Below, one piece after another: positions 1 to 8,839 of a stretch of 64,000 bases of DNA. The first letter of the stretch is position 1. The number at the start of each line of letters is the position of its first letter. Under the pieces are notes generated by a model that was not told the origin of the DNA, made no database searches, and saw only the letters and a list, made by a program, of their open reading frames with translations. The DNA lies in NCBI RefSeq assembly GCF_000817775.3, contig NZ_JTHE03000100.1, positions 1 to 64,000 on the forward strand. Reading direction: 5' to 3'. The translations under genes were made by a program, and so were the position numbers. The DNA comes from Lyngbya confervoides BDU141951. Its GTDB lineage: Bacteria > Cyanobacteriota > Cyanobacteriia > Thermosynechococcales > Thermosynechococcaceae.

Positions 1-3
1 TGT

Positions 4-109
4 ATCTCACAATTATATCTAAACTTTGTGAGATGCGTCAATTGTGTGGGGCTAACGCCCCGCTCCTATCCCTCCCCGACCTAAGAGGATCGGGGTTTCT
101 CGGAGAAAA
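4..109 (+). other. Cluster of hairpins at left edge; terminator or possible transposon right end
   Basis: Four inverted repeats follow one another. A 9-bp stem lies at 4-12/26-34, a GGGGC/GCCCC stem at about 49-62, and CCCCGA(74-79)/TCGGGG(90-95) followed by TTT. The last is TTTCTC/GAGAAA at 96-108. The third reads as a rho-independent terminator for a plus-strand gene left of the window. The chain of hairpins is also what the right end of an IS200/IS605-type element looks like, but no transposase is in view. I saw no coding sequence in 1-219. Confidence 0.4.
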
Positions 110-219
110 CTGATGAAGGGATCTGATCCGTTTTGCTGGTCTTCCGCATCAGGGCCAGGGATAATATCTCAGGGCACAATTGTCCTTGAGCAACCTTAGA
201 CAGATGGAGACCACCGGTT

Positions 220-861
220 TTGGGCGTTGAACTACGCAGCTATGTTTACCTTGACAACTTACAGCCACAACATGCCGCGTTTATGGGGACAGTTGCCGTG
301 GGCTTCCTTCCGCTGCCAGGAGATACGTCGCTATGGATTGAAATTTCGCCCGGCATTGAAATTAACCGGCTGACCGATATCGCTCTTAAGGCCGCCGTGG
401 TGCGGCCCGCAGTCCAGATTGTCGAGCGTCTCTATGGACTATTAGAAATCCACGCCAGCAGCCAAGCAGAGGTGCGCGCTGCTGGCAAGGCCATGTTAGA
501 GACCATGGGCGTCACCCAGGGCGATCGCCTCAAACCCCAGCTCATGTCGAGCCAAATCATTCGCAATATTGACCCCCACCAAGCCCAGCTGATCAATCGC
601 ACCTGTCGCGGAATGATGATTGTGGCCGGACAATCGCTATACGTTATGGAGGTGCAGCCCGCCGCCTATGCCTCTCTGGCTGCAAACGAGGCAGAAAAGG
701 CGGCCTCTATTAATATTTTGCATGTAACTTCGGTGGGGAGCTTCGGACGGTTGTTTTTGGGCGGCGCTGAGCAGGATATCAAAACTGCCGCTGCTGCAGT
801 GGAGGACACCTTAAAGTATGTCTCAGGGCGATCGCAGCCGGTCCAGGGAGCAAGGGAGTAA
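220..861 (+). CDS. ccmP: Carboxysome shell protein CcmP (tandem BMC domain)
   Basis: CcmP is a shell protein of the beta-carboxysome. It forms trimers that look like hexamers, with a large gated pore thought to pass bigger metabolites such as RuBP or 3-PGA. The 213-residue product matches CcmP in length and from the first residues ([15 protein letters not shown]). BMC domain 1 covers about 1-105 and domain 2 about 106-205, ending in the SFGRLFLGG stretch. The start is TTG at 220. The ATG at 204 is out of frame and stops within nine codons, and the TTG gives the family N-terminus; a weak GGAG lies 11 bases upstream. As in several cyanobacteria, ccmP is not next to a ccmKLMN cluster here. The pentapeptide gene begins 4 bases downstream, so the two are probably cotranscribed. 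Identification is from remembered family sequence. Confidence 0.9.
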   Translation: MGVELRSYVYLDNLQPQHAAFMGTVAVGFLPLPGDTSLWIEISPGIEINRLTDIALKAAVVRPAVQIVERLYGLLEIHASSQAEVRAAGKAMLETMGVTQGDRLKPQLMSSQIIRNIDPHQAQLINRTCRGMMIVAGQSLYVMEVQPAAYASLAANEAEKAASINILHVTSVGSFGRLFLGGAEQDIKTAAAAVEDTLKYVSGRSQPVQGARE

Positions 862-865
862 GACC

Positions 866-1711
866 ATGGCCGATCCAGAACATCTTCATTATCTGCGTAA
901 AGGCGCGATTGCCTGGCAATATTGGCGCCGCCAGCATCCCCAGACGAGGCCCGATCTGCGGGGGGCGCTGCTAACGCACCTAAATTTACAGCGCTATGAC
1001 CTGTCGGGGGCCAATCTGCAGGGGGCCAACTTGACCGCTGTGCGCTTAAGCAAAGGCAACTTGAAGGGCTGCGATCTGCGAGGTGCCATTCTAGAGAGAG
1101 GGCAACTGAACCAAACGGTGCTGGTGGAGGCCCAGCTGGATCAGGCCCAGCTTCAGGGCTGCTCCCTCCGGCAGGCGGACCTGCGCAATGCGATCGCCAC
1201 CGGGGGAGACTGGGAAGGATGTGTTCTCCAGGAGGCGGATCTACGAGGCGCCTCCTTTGCAAGGGTGAACCTCAAGGGCGCTAATTTACGGGAGGCAGAT
1301 CTGCACCGAACCCGATTAACCCAGGCTCATCTGGAGGGCGCGGACCTGAGCGGGGCCAACTTGGCCCATGCCAATCTGGCCGCAGCGGAACTGCGGGAGG
1401 CGATCCTGGTGGGCACCCATCTCTATGAAGTCAACTTCGAAGGGGCCAACCTGTCAGGAGCTTGCTGTCCTAAAACCTATCTTTTCGATGCCAATCTCAG
1501 GGGCTTGATCGCTCAGGCGGTGGACTTTAGCTGGAGCACCCTAGGAAAAAGCAACTTTGCAGGGGCTGACTTGCGCCAAGCAATATTCAAAGGCGCTAGA
1601 TGTCACGGCACCAATTTTCAGGACTGCCACCTGCAGGGAGCAAACTTTTCGCAAGCTGAGGTGGAAATGGCGCGATTTAAGGGTTCAGCCCTAGCCGGGT
1701 CCACCTTCTAG
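866..1711 (+). CDS. Pentapeptide repeat protein
   Basis: The 281-residue protein is built almost wholly of A(D/N)LXX pentapeptide repeats, such as GANLQGANL, GADLRQ and GANLREADL, from about residue 25 to the end. Such repeats fold into a right-handed quadrilateral beta-helix. They are very common in cyanobacteria and most have no known function. There is no signal peptide or membrane segment, so it is probably cytoplasmic. The start chosen is the ATG at 866, 4 bases after the ccmP stop, with GGGAG a few bases upstream inside the ccmP end; the in-frame extension back to 818 overlaps ccmP and looks unlike the family. The position suggests an operon with ccmP, but a role in carboxysomes would be a guess. 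Confidence 0.85.
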   Translation: MADPEHLHYLRKGAIAWQYWRRQHPQTRPDLRGALLTHLNLQRYDLSGANLQGANLTAVRLSKGNLKGCDLRGAILERGQLNQTVLVEAQLDQAQLQGCSLRQADLRNAIATGGDWEGCVLQEADLRGASFARVNLKGANLREADLHRTRLTQAHLEGADLSGANLAHANLAAAELREAILVGTHLYEVNFEGANLSGACCPKTYLFDANLRGLIAQAVDFSWSTLGKSNFAGADLRQAIFKGARCHGTNFQDCHLQGANFSQAEVEMARFKGSALAGSTF

Positions 1712-1913
1712 GAAGCTTCTCAATTTTCTCAATTCCTAAAGATGGCAAAATTTATCACAGCCAGGCACCCCAAACAGCAGTGTCCAACCTTAACCGATGG
1801 CTCGGCCCCAGAAAGATGACCCGGATCTTTGGCCTGCATTTGATCCTATGATGAGGAGCGCAGTGCGTTTGCAGAGCATTGCCCTTGGATAGTGATGGGG
1901 TAGGAGACCAACA

Positions 1914-2852
1914 ATGCGAATCTTAGTGATGGGAGGAACTCGATTTATCGGCGTTTCTCTCACAAAACTTCTGGTGCAGCAGGGACACGAGGTAGTGCTG
2001 TTTAATCGGGGAAACCGGCCCGCCCCAGTGGAAGGCCTCCGGCAAATCCATGGCGATCGCACCGATGGCGATCAAGTTCGCTCGCTGCTAGAGCCAGAAT
2101 CCTTCGATGCCATTTTTGACAACAATGGTCGTCAGCTCTCCGACACTCAACCCCTAGCCGACCTCTACCGCGACAGGGTGCAGCATTTCGTTTACATGAG
2201 TTCCGCCGGGGTCTACTTAAAATCAGACCAGATGCCCCATCGGGAAGGAGATCCCCTCGATCCCCACAGTCGCCACCGGGGCAAGGGGGAAACGGAAGCC
2301 TATCTGGCCCAGCAGCAGATTCCCTTCACCGCCCTTCGCCCCACCTACATCTACGGCCCCCAAAACTACAACGATTTGGAAGCCTGGTTTTTTGATCGAA
2401 TTGTGCGCCATCGCCCGATTCCAATTCCTGGACATGGCGAACATTTAACCCAGCTGGGTCACGTTCAGGATTTAGCCATGGCCATGACCCAGGTTCTAGG
2501 AAACACAAGGGCCATTGGGGAAGTTTACAATGTGAGCGGCGATCGCGCGATCACTTACAGCGGGTTAGCAAAAGCCTGTGCCATCGCTGCGGGAAAGTCT
2601 CCGGAACAACTGAATCTGGTTTATTACAACCCCAAGGACTTTGACTTTGGCAAGCGCAAGGCATTTCCACTGCGATTGCAGCACTTCTTTGCCGATATTC
2701 ATAAGGCCCAAAGCCAGCTGAACTGGACCCCAAGCTACGATTTGATCGCAGGGCTGCAGGATTCATTTCAGCAGGATTATCTCGCCAGTGGCCGGGACAG
2801 CGCTGACATCGATTTTAGTTTGGACGAGATGATTCTCGAACAGCACAGCTAG
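1914..2852 (+). CDS. CSP41-like NAD-binding protein (atypical SDR/epimerase family)
   Basis: The 312-residue protein has an N-terminal Rossmann motif GGTRFIG at residues 7-13 and the overall pattern of extended SDR/NAD-dependent epimerases. It most resembles the cyanobacterial relatives of chloroplast CSP41 proteins, which bind and cleave stem-loop RNA and associate with ribosomes and RNA polymerase. The usual SDR catalytic YxxxK is not evident. After the strand FVYMSSAGVY comes a charged stretch (SRHRGKGETEAYL), as in the CSP41 group, which argues against ordinary epimerase activity. The ATG at 1914 has GGAG about 8 bases upstream. It is probably cytoplasmic. A sugar-nucleotide epimerase remains possible. 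Confidence 0.75.
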   Translation: MRILVMGGTRFIGVSLTKLLVQQGHEVVLFNRGNRPAPVEGLRQIHGDRTDGDQVRSLLEPESFDAIFDNNGRQLSDTQPLADLYRDRVQHFVYMSSAGVYLKSDQMPHREGDPLDPHSRHRGKGETEAYLAQQQIPFTALRPTYIYGPQNYNDLEAWFFDRIVRHRPIPIPGHGEHLTQLGHVQDLAMAMTQVLGNTRAIGEVYNVSGDRAITYSGLAKACAIAAGKSPEQLNLVYYNPKDFDFGKRKAFPLRLQHFFADIHKAQSQLNWTPSYDLIAGLQDSFQQDYLASGRDSADIDFSLDEMILEQHS

Positions 2853-2874
2853 AACAGCACGGCTAGAACAGCAC
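2838..2874 (+). repeat. 14-bp tandem repeat at a gene end
   Basis: The unit GAACAGCAC(A/G)GCTA occurs at 2838-2851 and 2852-2865, with a partial third copy at 2866-2874. The first copy includes most of the stop codon of the CSP41-like gene, so the repeat grew out of the gene end into the spacer. Confidence 0.8.
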
Positions 2875-3124
2875 AACCAAGAGAACAAAATCAGGTCAGT
2901 CAGAAAAATTGCATGCTCCTACCAGGGGTCTTCCTGGGGTTGTGGCCGATCTCCCGCTGCCCGCAGGTCTTCACAAACCCAGTTGTTTGAAGGGGTCCAG
3001 CAGATCTTCCGCCAGATCTTCCGCAAGGGTATCAACGGGTACATTGATCCAGCAGCATTGACCAATGCTTGGACGCTAGGATGATGAAAAGCGGTCCCAT
3101 TCCTGTTCTCATACCTCCAAAACA

Positions 3125-3853
3125 ATGTTTCACGACCCAGATCTGGGTCGTTGGCTACAGTCAACGCTCCTGTTTCGGAATCTCTCCACCTCCCAATGTT
3201 CATCGTTACTTCGAATTTCCCATCCCCAAACCTTCCAGAAAGGGGATCTGATTTTTCGACAGGGCCATGATGCCTTGGGGTTTTACATTGTGCAGACGGG
3301 GCGGGTGAAAATATTTAAGGTCTCCAGCACAGGGCGTGAGCAGATTCTCAATATTTTTGGACCGGGAGAAAATTTTGCAGAGGTGGCCGCTCTGGATGGC
3401 AAACCGTTTCCAGCCTCTGCAGCCACCCTGGAATCCACAACCATGATCTTTTTCCCCCGTCAGGCCTTCCTACAGCTGCTGCGGGAATGTCCTGAAATCG
3501 CCATTAATATGCTCACTAGCCTGTCGCAACATACCCGTCATCTCACCGGCGTGATTGAGGAGTTGTCCTTCAAAGATGTTTCGCAACGTCTGGCCTCTTA
3601 TCTGCTTAAGCAAAGCGCTGACGGTTGCGTCCAAGCTAGCGATTCTCTCAGATCGGTTATTCGTTTAGAGCTGACGAAGAGCCAGCTCGCAGCCACATTA
3701 GGGACCATCCCAGCCACCCTCTCACGGGCCTTCTATCGGCTGAGCCAGGAAGGACTGATTGAGGTCAAGGGGGCAGAGGTCCTAGTCCGAGACCGTCATC
3801 GACTGCAACGATGGGGGCAACCCCTGGATGGTGAAGAAATTCGCACAGAGTAG
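3125..3853 (+). CDS. Crp/Fnr family transcriptional regulator
   Basis: The 242-residue protein has an N-terminal cyclic-nucleotide-binding-type beta-roll (about 20-140, including GDLIFRQGHDALGFYIVQTG and the GENFAEVAALDG phosphate-cassette-like segment). A dimer helix follows, and then a C-terminal winged helix-turn-helix (about 185-225, LTKSQLAATLGTIPATLSRAF). The phosphate-binding Arg-Ser pair of true cAMP sensors is absent: the loop reads KPFPASAATL. Whether it binds cAMP is therefore uncertain, and there is no N-terminal Cys cluster for an FNR-type Fe-S centre. It stands alone between the CSP41-like gene and the transposon relic, so its targets cannot be read from context. It is not NtcA, whose length and DNA-binding helix differ. 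Confidence 0.88.
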   Translation: MFHDPDLGRWLQSTLLFRNLSTSQCSSLLRISHPQTFQKGDLIFRQGHDALGFYIVQTGRVKIFKVSSTGREQILNIFGPGENFAEVAALDGKPFPASAATLESTTMIFFPRQAFLQLLRECPEIAINMLTSLSQHTRHLTGVIEELSFKDVSQRLASYLLKQSADGCVQASDSLRSVIRLELTKSQLAATLGTIPATLSRAFYRLSQEGLIEVKGAEVLVRDRHRLQRWGQPLDGEEIRTE

Positions 3854-3914
3854 GGATCTGTGAGGATCATTGCGAGGCTCTGAAGTCTATAAAGAGATCA
3901 ATCTACACAGTTTT

Positions 3915-3944
3915 GTCATATGAAGTAGACATGCTAAATATGAC
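3915..3944 (+). repeat. Inverted repeat at presumed left end of the tnpB element
   Basis: GTCATAT (3915-3921) and ATATGAC (3938-3944) form a perfect 7-bp stem with a 16-base loop just where the tnpB reading frame begins. IS200/IS605-type elements have subterminal hairpins at both ends, so this may be what is left of the left end. The stem is short and could be chance. Confidence 0.3.
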
Positions 3945-4990
3945 CTGGGAATTCAGGTTAGAGCCGACTGCCGAGCAGATTTCAGAGATTGGGCACATTC
4001 TGGATCTGTGCCGCAATATCTGGAACTTTGCGCTGCGGGAGCGCAAAGACTGGCTCAATTCTCGCAAGTCACCCGTGAATGCTTGTTCGATTCAGCAAGC
4101 GTTTATCCTGCCAACGGATGCGCCCTTCCCGAATTACCACGTTCAGGCAAAGCGGTTGACTGCGAGGCTAACTTCCCTAGGCTCAAGACCGTGAATGCTC
4201 AGATGCTTCAGCAAGTTCTCAGGAGGCTCAATGGCACTTGGGAGTCGTGGCGATTGAAACGATCTGGCTTCCCTCGGTTCAAAAAGCCGAATCGGATGCG
4301 CTCCTTTGGGTTCCCTCAGATGCTCAAGACCTGCATCAGCGAGGAAGGGATGAAGCTGCCGCAACTGGGTTTGGTAAACGTGCGCTGGTCACGGTGCATC
4401 CCCGACCTGTTTGAGGTCAAACAAGCCCGCATCGTCCGTAAGGCATCGGGGTATTTCGTCACGCTGAGTCTTCAGTCTGAGGTCGATATTCCTAGCACAA
4501 TGCCTCATGGCCATCCGGTCGGGATTGATGTCGGGCTGGAATATTTTCTCTCAACTTCCGATGGGGAACCAGTGAAGCGACCTCGCTTTTTCAATGACTT
4601 ACACCGCAAGCTGAAATTGCTGCAACGTAGGCTTAAGACGAAGCAAAAAGGGTCAGCGAACTACGTTGGATGCAGGATTGGGGCAGTTCACTCATCAAAT
4701 CCTGCCTGGGGTGTGCTTCAAGCGAGAGGTGTATTACGGCAAGGTTGCCCCAAGAGGGACGAGTCAGAACTGTCCTGATTGTGGTGCCGCAGTCAAACAA
4801 GACTTGAGCGTGAGAGTGCATCAGTGCCCTAGTTGTGGCTCAACTAAGCCGAGGGATGTTGCAGCAGCGCCAGTGATCTGTAGCCGTGGGCAACGGGGAA
4901 TAGAAAATGCCTGTGGAGTCGGGGTGACAGGGAGTTCAGTCATGAATTCTAGTCAACTGGCACTGAAGCAGGAAACCTTTGGGGCGACCC
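3940..4990 (+). pseudogene. tnpB: Broken tnpB (IS200/IS605-type RNA-guided nuclease)
   Basis: TnpB is the RNA-guided RuvC nuclease of IS200/IS605-type transposons. Three pieces are visible. The N-terminal part (MTWEFRLEPT... to HVQAKRLT) is in one frame to about 4160. The central part (EANFPRLKTVNAQ... to HPVGIDVGLEYF and RRLKTKQKG), which carries the first RuvC Asp, is in a second frame to about 4660. The C-terminal part (LDAGLGQF, then GTSQNCPDCG and CPSCG zinc-ribbon cysteines, then RDVAAA) is back in the first frame. Between the second and third pieces, roughly 40-60 residues, including the segment that should hold the second catalytic acidic residue, are missing. One frameshift plus one internal deletion makes it inactive. 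No tnpA lies nearby. The right boundary is set by the hairpin region described separately. Confidence 0.85.
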
Positions 4991-5038
4991 CAGGAATCTC
5001 TCTCTGTACCCGACAGGTCAGAGGGAGAGGATGTCAAC
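4981..5038 (+). ncRNA. Candidate right end / omega-RNA hairpin of the tnpB relic
   Basis: After the tnpB coding remnant come GGGGCGACCCC (4981-4991), then a longer imperfect stem (4998-5005 paired with 5022-5029), then ATGTCAAC ending at 5038. Guide RNAs of TnpB overlap the 3' end of tnpB and finish at the element's right end with a hairpin followed by TCAA(C), so the order of parts fits. The bases after 5038 would be flanking DNA and thus the former guide. This is an inference from pattern; expression cannot be seen. Confidence 0.45.
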
Positions 5039-5673
5039 GCCGTTGTCGCTTCTGCAAACAATCCAGCATCTGCTGCCTCACGGCATTTGCCCACCGATCA
5101 AAATCATCTAAAGCAATGGGGCTGCCCGAGGGGTTACCTTCCTGGATGTCAGTATTTCGCTTTGCTTGGTAATCCATACTGTTCGCCGCTCTCGTGGATA
5201 TGTTTAGCTTGGCAGAACCATCCCCGTTTAGACGCACAATGATGTACCAATCAAATAAAAACTATGCAACCGTTGCATCGCTCCCCTTGAATCCTCCCTT
5301 GTGAAACTCCACTGAAAAGGGGGGGGGCAACCGGCAAAGTCAGGCTGGACAGCGCATTTAGAGCCTGTCATGTTTTGTTGATTTTCTTGAGCAGTGCGGC
5401 TGCCCTAGAGAGAAGATCTTCGCAGGCGGGACTTTTTATTTCTAGAGAGTCCAGATTTCTAAAGAGTCCAGAGGGTCAGGTCCCGAAGGGGTAAGGCAAG
5501 ACAGCTGAAGAAGCGATCGCCCTGGTGCATCCGGGAAAAGGTCTATTATCATTGCCAATGATAGATCCGCAGCGAACCCCACTGTTATGCCATTTGCCCC
5601 ACATCAAATACAGCGCATCAAAACTGGCCAAAAACGATAGATTTCTCATTCGGATTAGCAGATGCGCCATCCT
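5039..5673. other. Gene-poor stretch where urtE would be expected
   Basis: This 635-base stretch lies downstream of urtD and holds no recognisable gene. On the minus strand an open frame of 64 codons (5476-5670) starts with ATG 3 bases after the urtD stop, with AAGGAG correctly placed inside the urtD end. Its product has no ABC-ATPase motif and looks like non-coding sequence. There is a run of nine G at 5319-5327 and a short direct repeat (AGAGTCCAGA) near 5446-5470. I found no Walker A, signature or Walker B remnant of urtE on either strand. Confidence 0.6.
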
Positions 5674-6435
5674 TTACTCCTTCATAACCTCTGACTCTGT
5701 TTGCCCCAGATAGACCTCAATGACCCTGGGATCGCTTTGCACCTGGTCCATCGTTCCCTCACACAGAACCGATCCCTGGTGCAAAACCGTGACCTGGCGG
5801 GCAATTTGTCGCACAAATTCCATATCGTGCTCAATCACCAGAATGGAATGGTCCGCAGCAAGGGCCAGGAGCAGTTCTCCCACATTCACCGTTTCTTCAT
5901 CCGTCAACCCGGCAACAGGTTCATCCACCAGGAGTAAATCCGGAGATTGGGCAACCAGCATCCCAATTTCCAGACGCTGCTTTTCACCATGAGAGAGCAG
6001 TCCGGCGGGGATGTCTGCCTTGGCTTCCAGGCCAATGGTGGCCAGCAACCCGGCCACAGAGTGACGCTCAGCCTTGGTAGATTGACCCAGGATCGCCGCC
6101 CAAACCGATTTGTTTCGTGCGCCTGAAACCGCCAAATTTTCGCGGGTCGATAGATTAAGATACACGCGCGGCGTCTGAAACTTTCGGCCAATTCCAAATC
6201 GGGCAATTTCGTGTTCAGCGTAGGGCAACAGGTTTTTCCCCTTGAACTTGACGGTTCCCTGGGTAGGTTTCGTTTTCCCAGTAATCACATCCATGAAGGT
6301 GGTTTTTCCCGCTCCATTGGGACCAATGACCACACGCAGCTCTCCCGGCAGCATGGAAAAATTCAGATCATTAATTGCCTTGAAACCGTCAAAGCTAACG
6401 GTCAGATTGCTGATTTCCAAGAGTTTCGCGTTCAT
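5674..6435 (-). CDS. urtD: Urea ABC transporter ATP-binding subunit UrtD
   Basis: One of the two cytoplasmic ATPases that power the UrtABCDE urea importer. The 253-residue protein has Walker A GPNGAGKT (about 38-45), signature LSHGEKQRLEIG (about 147-158), Walker B LLLVDEP (about 168-174) and the switch His in LVIEHDMEFV. This is the LivG-like pattern of the branched-chain amino acid/urea family. Its start overlaps the end of urtC by 41 bases, which suggests coupled translation. The usual next gene, urtE, does not follow. If urtE is not elsewhere in the genome, UrtD might act with itself or with another LivF-like ATPase. Confidence 0.93.
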   Translation of the reverse strand: MNAKLLEISNLTVSFDGFKAINDLNFSMLPGELRVVIGPNGAGKTTFMDVITGKTKPTQGTVKFKGKNLLPYAEHEIARFGIGRKFQTPRVYLNLSTRENLAVSGARNKSVWAAILGQSTKAERHSVAGLLATIGLEAKADIPAGLLSHGEKQRLEIGMLVAQSPDLLLVDEPVAGLTDEETVNVGELLLALAADHSILVIEHDMEFVRQIARQVTVLHQGSVLCEGTMDQVQSDPRVIEVYLGQTESEVMKE

Positions 6436-7591
6436 AGGTTACATCTGGATCCGTTTCTAAACTTGGATAGGTATTCAGGTTGGTTTTCCCTAACAGATAG
6501 CGCCACAGATTTTGCCCCTCCACTCGCAACCAGCCCACAATTCCATCGGAGAGAATGGTCACAACCAACAAAAAGAGCGCGCCCTGGAAAAATAACCAGA
6601 TCTCTGGAAACTGCTCGCTGAGAAGCGTTTTAGCAAAATTTACCAGAATGGCCCCCAAGACAGCTCCCACTAAAGTGCCTCGTCCCCCAACGGCAACCCA
6701 AATCACCATTTCAATGGAAAAGGGAACATCCATAAACTTAGGCGTGACACTGCCGGACTGGACCGTGTAGAGCGCCCCCGCAATCCCCGCCAAAGCCGCT
6801 GATATGGCAAAGACCAGTACTTTAAATCCGGTGGGATTATAGCCAGAGAACCGCAGCCGACTTTCATCGTCCCGAATGGCAATGAGTAGCTTACCGAGAC
6901 GCCCCTGCACCAGCCAGCGACAGAGCCCGTAGGCGATCGCCAGCACAACCACCGTTAACCCTAGAAAAAACTGCTGCACCTCCGTAGAACCGACCTGCTC
7001 ACCAAGCCAATAGGTGGTCGAGGTGGTAAGGCCGTTCGTCCCATTGATCAGTTTCTGCTGGCCGTTAAAAAAATTGAAAAAGACAATCAGCGAGGCCTGT
7101 GTCAAAATCGAGAAATAAACCCCTTTAATCCGGCTTCGAAATACCAGGTAGCCTAGAACCGCTGCAATAATCGCTGGGATAGCGGCGATCGCCACCATCG
7201 CAAACGGGAAGGATTGAAACGGCTCCCAGAAACGGGGAAGATCCTCAACACCGTAGAGGCTAAAAAACTCTGGCACGCGGGGAGCATCCCCCAAGGTCTG
7301 GGGCTGCTGCAACAGATGCATTGCCACAACATAGCCCCCCAGCGCAAAGAAAATGCCGTGGCCTAGGCTGAGCATACCTGTATAGCCCCAGATCAGGTCA
7401 ATTCCAAGAGCAACAATGGCTAAAGATAGAAAACGGCCCAGCTGGTTCACCCGAGATCCCTGCCCAACCGCGGTGAGAACCTGGGGCAAACCAAACCAGA
7501 TCAGCAGAGCAACAGCAATGACCAACCCAACTTCAATCCAAACCTGACGACGACGCACCATCGACCGAGCAGAGATCAAGCGAAATATCAT
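6395..7591 (-). CDS. urtC: Urea ABC transporter permease UrtC
   Basis: A 398-residue inner-membrane permease of the LivM type, which pairs with UrtB to form the urea channel. The sequence is dominated by hydrophobic helices. It contains the family stretch LGIDLIWGYTGMLSLGHGIFFALGGYV (about 62-88; only its start is needed for recognition) and the conserved cytoplasmic loop GRLGKLLIAIRDDESRLRFSGYN near 230-252 that contacts the ATPases. It starts 15 bases after urtB and its end overlaps urtD. A second in-frame ATG ten codons in is an alternative start. Regulation is expected from the NtcA promoter ahead of urtA. Confidence 0.93.
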   Translation of the reverse strand: MIFRLISARSMVRRRQVWIEVGLVIAVALLIWFGLPQVLTAVGQGSRVNQLGRFLSLAIVALGIDLIWGYTGMLSLGHGIFFALGGYVVAMHLLQQPQTLGDAPRVPEFFSLYGVEDLPRFWEPFQSFPFAMVAIAAIPAIIAAVLGYLVFRSRIKGVYFSILTQASLIVFFNFFNGQQKLINGTNGLTTSTTYWLGEQVGSTEVQQFFLGLTVVVLAIAYGLCRWLVQGRLGKLLIAIRDDESRLRFSGYNPTGFKVLVFAISAALAGIAGALYTVQSGSVTPKFMDVPFSIEMVIWVAVGGRGTLVGAVLGAILVNFAKTLLSEQFPEIWLFFQGALFLLVVTILSDGIVGWLRVEGQNLWRYLLGKTNLNTYPSLETDPDVTYERETLGNQQSDR

Positions 7592-7606
7592 AGATCTATT
7601 CCTGCA

Positions 7607-8770
7607 CTATGCATCCACAGTTCGTCCCTTCTGGGGAAAAAGCCCCGCCGGACGAAACTGTAGAAATACAACAATCAAGGCAAAGATAAAGACCTTCGCC
7701 ATGCTGGAGGTGGCAAAGAATTCAAAGAACCCCGTAATGGCATCATTGAAGCCCAACAGATTTCCAAAGGTATTAGACCCAATGGCATACTGCAAAATTC
7801 CAATGGTCAAGGCAGCAACAATGCTCCCCACTAGTTTGCCAACTCCGCCCACTACCACCACCATGAAGGTATCCACAATATAAGCCTGGCCAGTGTTCGA
7901 ACTTACCGATCCCAGCAGGGCGACCCCGCAGCCCGCCACGCCAGCCAATCCCGATCCCAGGGCAAAGGTTAGGGCATCCACCGTGCGGGTAGGAATTCCC
8001 AGGCAAGCGCTCATGTTTCGATTCTGCGTAACAGCACGAATCTTTAGTCCCCAGTTCGTGCGATTCAGGAATGCAAAAATTCCGGCAATACAGACCCCAG
8101 CTAGCACAATGATAAACAGTCGACTGAAGGGGAGTTGGTATCCCTGAAGAATCGGCAGACCGCCTCGGAGCCATTGGGGGGCAGTCACATCCACCCCTTG
8201 CGTACCAAACCAAGGCTGGGTAACCGCAAGCTGAAACTGATTTCCCATCACCCCAGCCAGAGACAGGGCGATCGCCGCACTCATCGGAACCCATATCGTC
8301 AAAATCCAGCGTTTAAAGCGCTGCATTTGGTTGAGGCGATCAAGCACAGCCCATCCCCCAAAAAAGACCAGGCAAAAGAGGCCCAGGGCGGCCATGAACT
8401 GCCAGCTCACGCTTCGCACAAACTGCTGCAAAATCAAACTAACCCCCCAGGTGGCCAAGAGCGTTTCCAGGGGACGACCGTAGAGAAATCGCACCACGCT
8501 TCGCTCCAGCAAAAGTCCCAGCAATGCCGTAATGCCAAAGGCCACAATCAGGGCAAAGAAGATGTATAGATCGGCAAAGGGCGTTTCTTTGAGGCCATTC
8601 TGAACCACAAAGGTTGTATAGGCACCAATCATCATCAATTCGCCATGGGCCATGTTAATCACACCCATGAGGCCAAAGACAATCGCCAGACCCAGCGCTG
8701 AGAGCAACAGCACCGAACCGATACTAATACCACCGAGCAATGATTCAATCAGCTGAGTCAATCCCCACAC
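7607..8770 (-). CDS. urtB: Urea ABC transporter permease UrtB
   Basis: A 387-residue inner-membrane permease of the LivH type, partner of UrtC. Features are the early motif GLAIVFGLMGVINMAHGELMM (about 27-47), many hydrophobic helices, and the ATPase-contact loop KIRAVTQNRNMSACLGIP (about 247-264). It follows urtA after 69 bases on the same strand and precedes urtC by 15. Together with UrtA it defines the transporter as urea-type rather than amino-acid-type. Transport serves nitrogen scavenging at low urea concentrations. Confidence 0.93.
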   Translation of the reverse strand: MWGLTQLIESLLGGISIGSVLLLSALGLAIVFGLMGVINMAHGELMMIGAYTTFVVQNGLKETPFADLYIFFALIVAFGITALLGLLLERSVVRFLYGRPLETLLATWGVSLILQQFVRSVSWQFMAALGLFCLVFFGGWAVLDRLNQMQRFKRWILTIWVPMSAAIALSLAGVMGNQFQLAVTQPWFGTQGVDVTAPQWLRGGLPILQGYQLPFSRLFIIVLAGVCIAGIFAFLNRTNWGLKIRAVTQNRNMSACLGIPTRTVDALTFALGSGLAGVAGCGVALLGSVSSNTGQAYIVDTFMVVVVGGVGKLVGSIVAALTIGILQYAIGSNTFGNLLGFNDAITGFFEFFATSSMAKVFIFALIVVFLQFRPAGLFPQKGRTVDA

Positions 8771-8839
8771 TCCCTAAATTCAAGTGAACAGTGGGGGCAA
8801 AATCTGCCCCCACCCAATCTTTGAAAATCCTTTAAAACC

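Noticed and set aside
666-1262. 198-codon minus-strand frame across ccmP and the pentapeptide gene
   Set aside because: It is opposite two well-supported genes. Its Pro/Ala/Ser-rich product reflects the antisense of repeat codons.
5476-5670. 64-codon frame with good ribosome-binding site where urtE should be
   Set aside because: No ABC-ATPase motif and no resemblance to the UrtE N-terminus; kept only as part of the missing-urtE observation.
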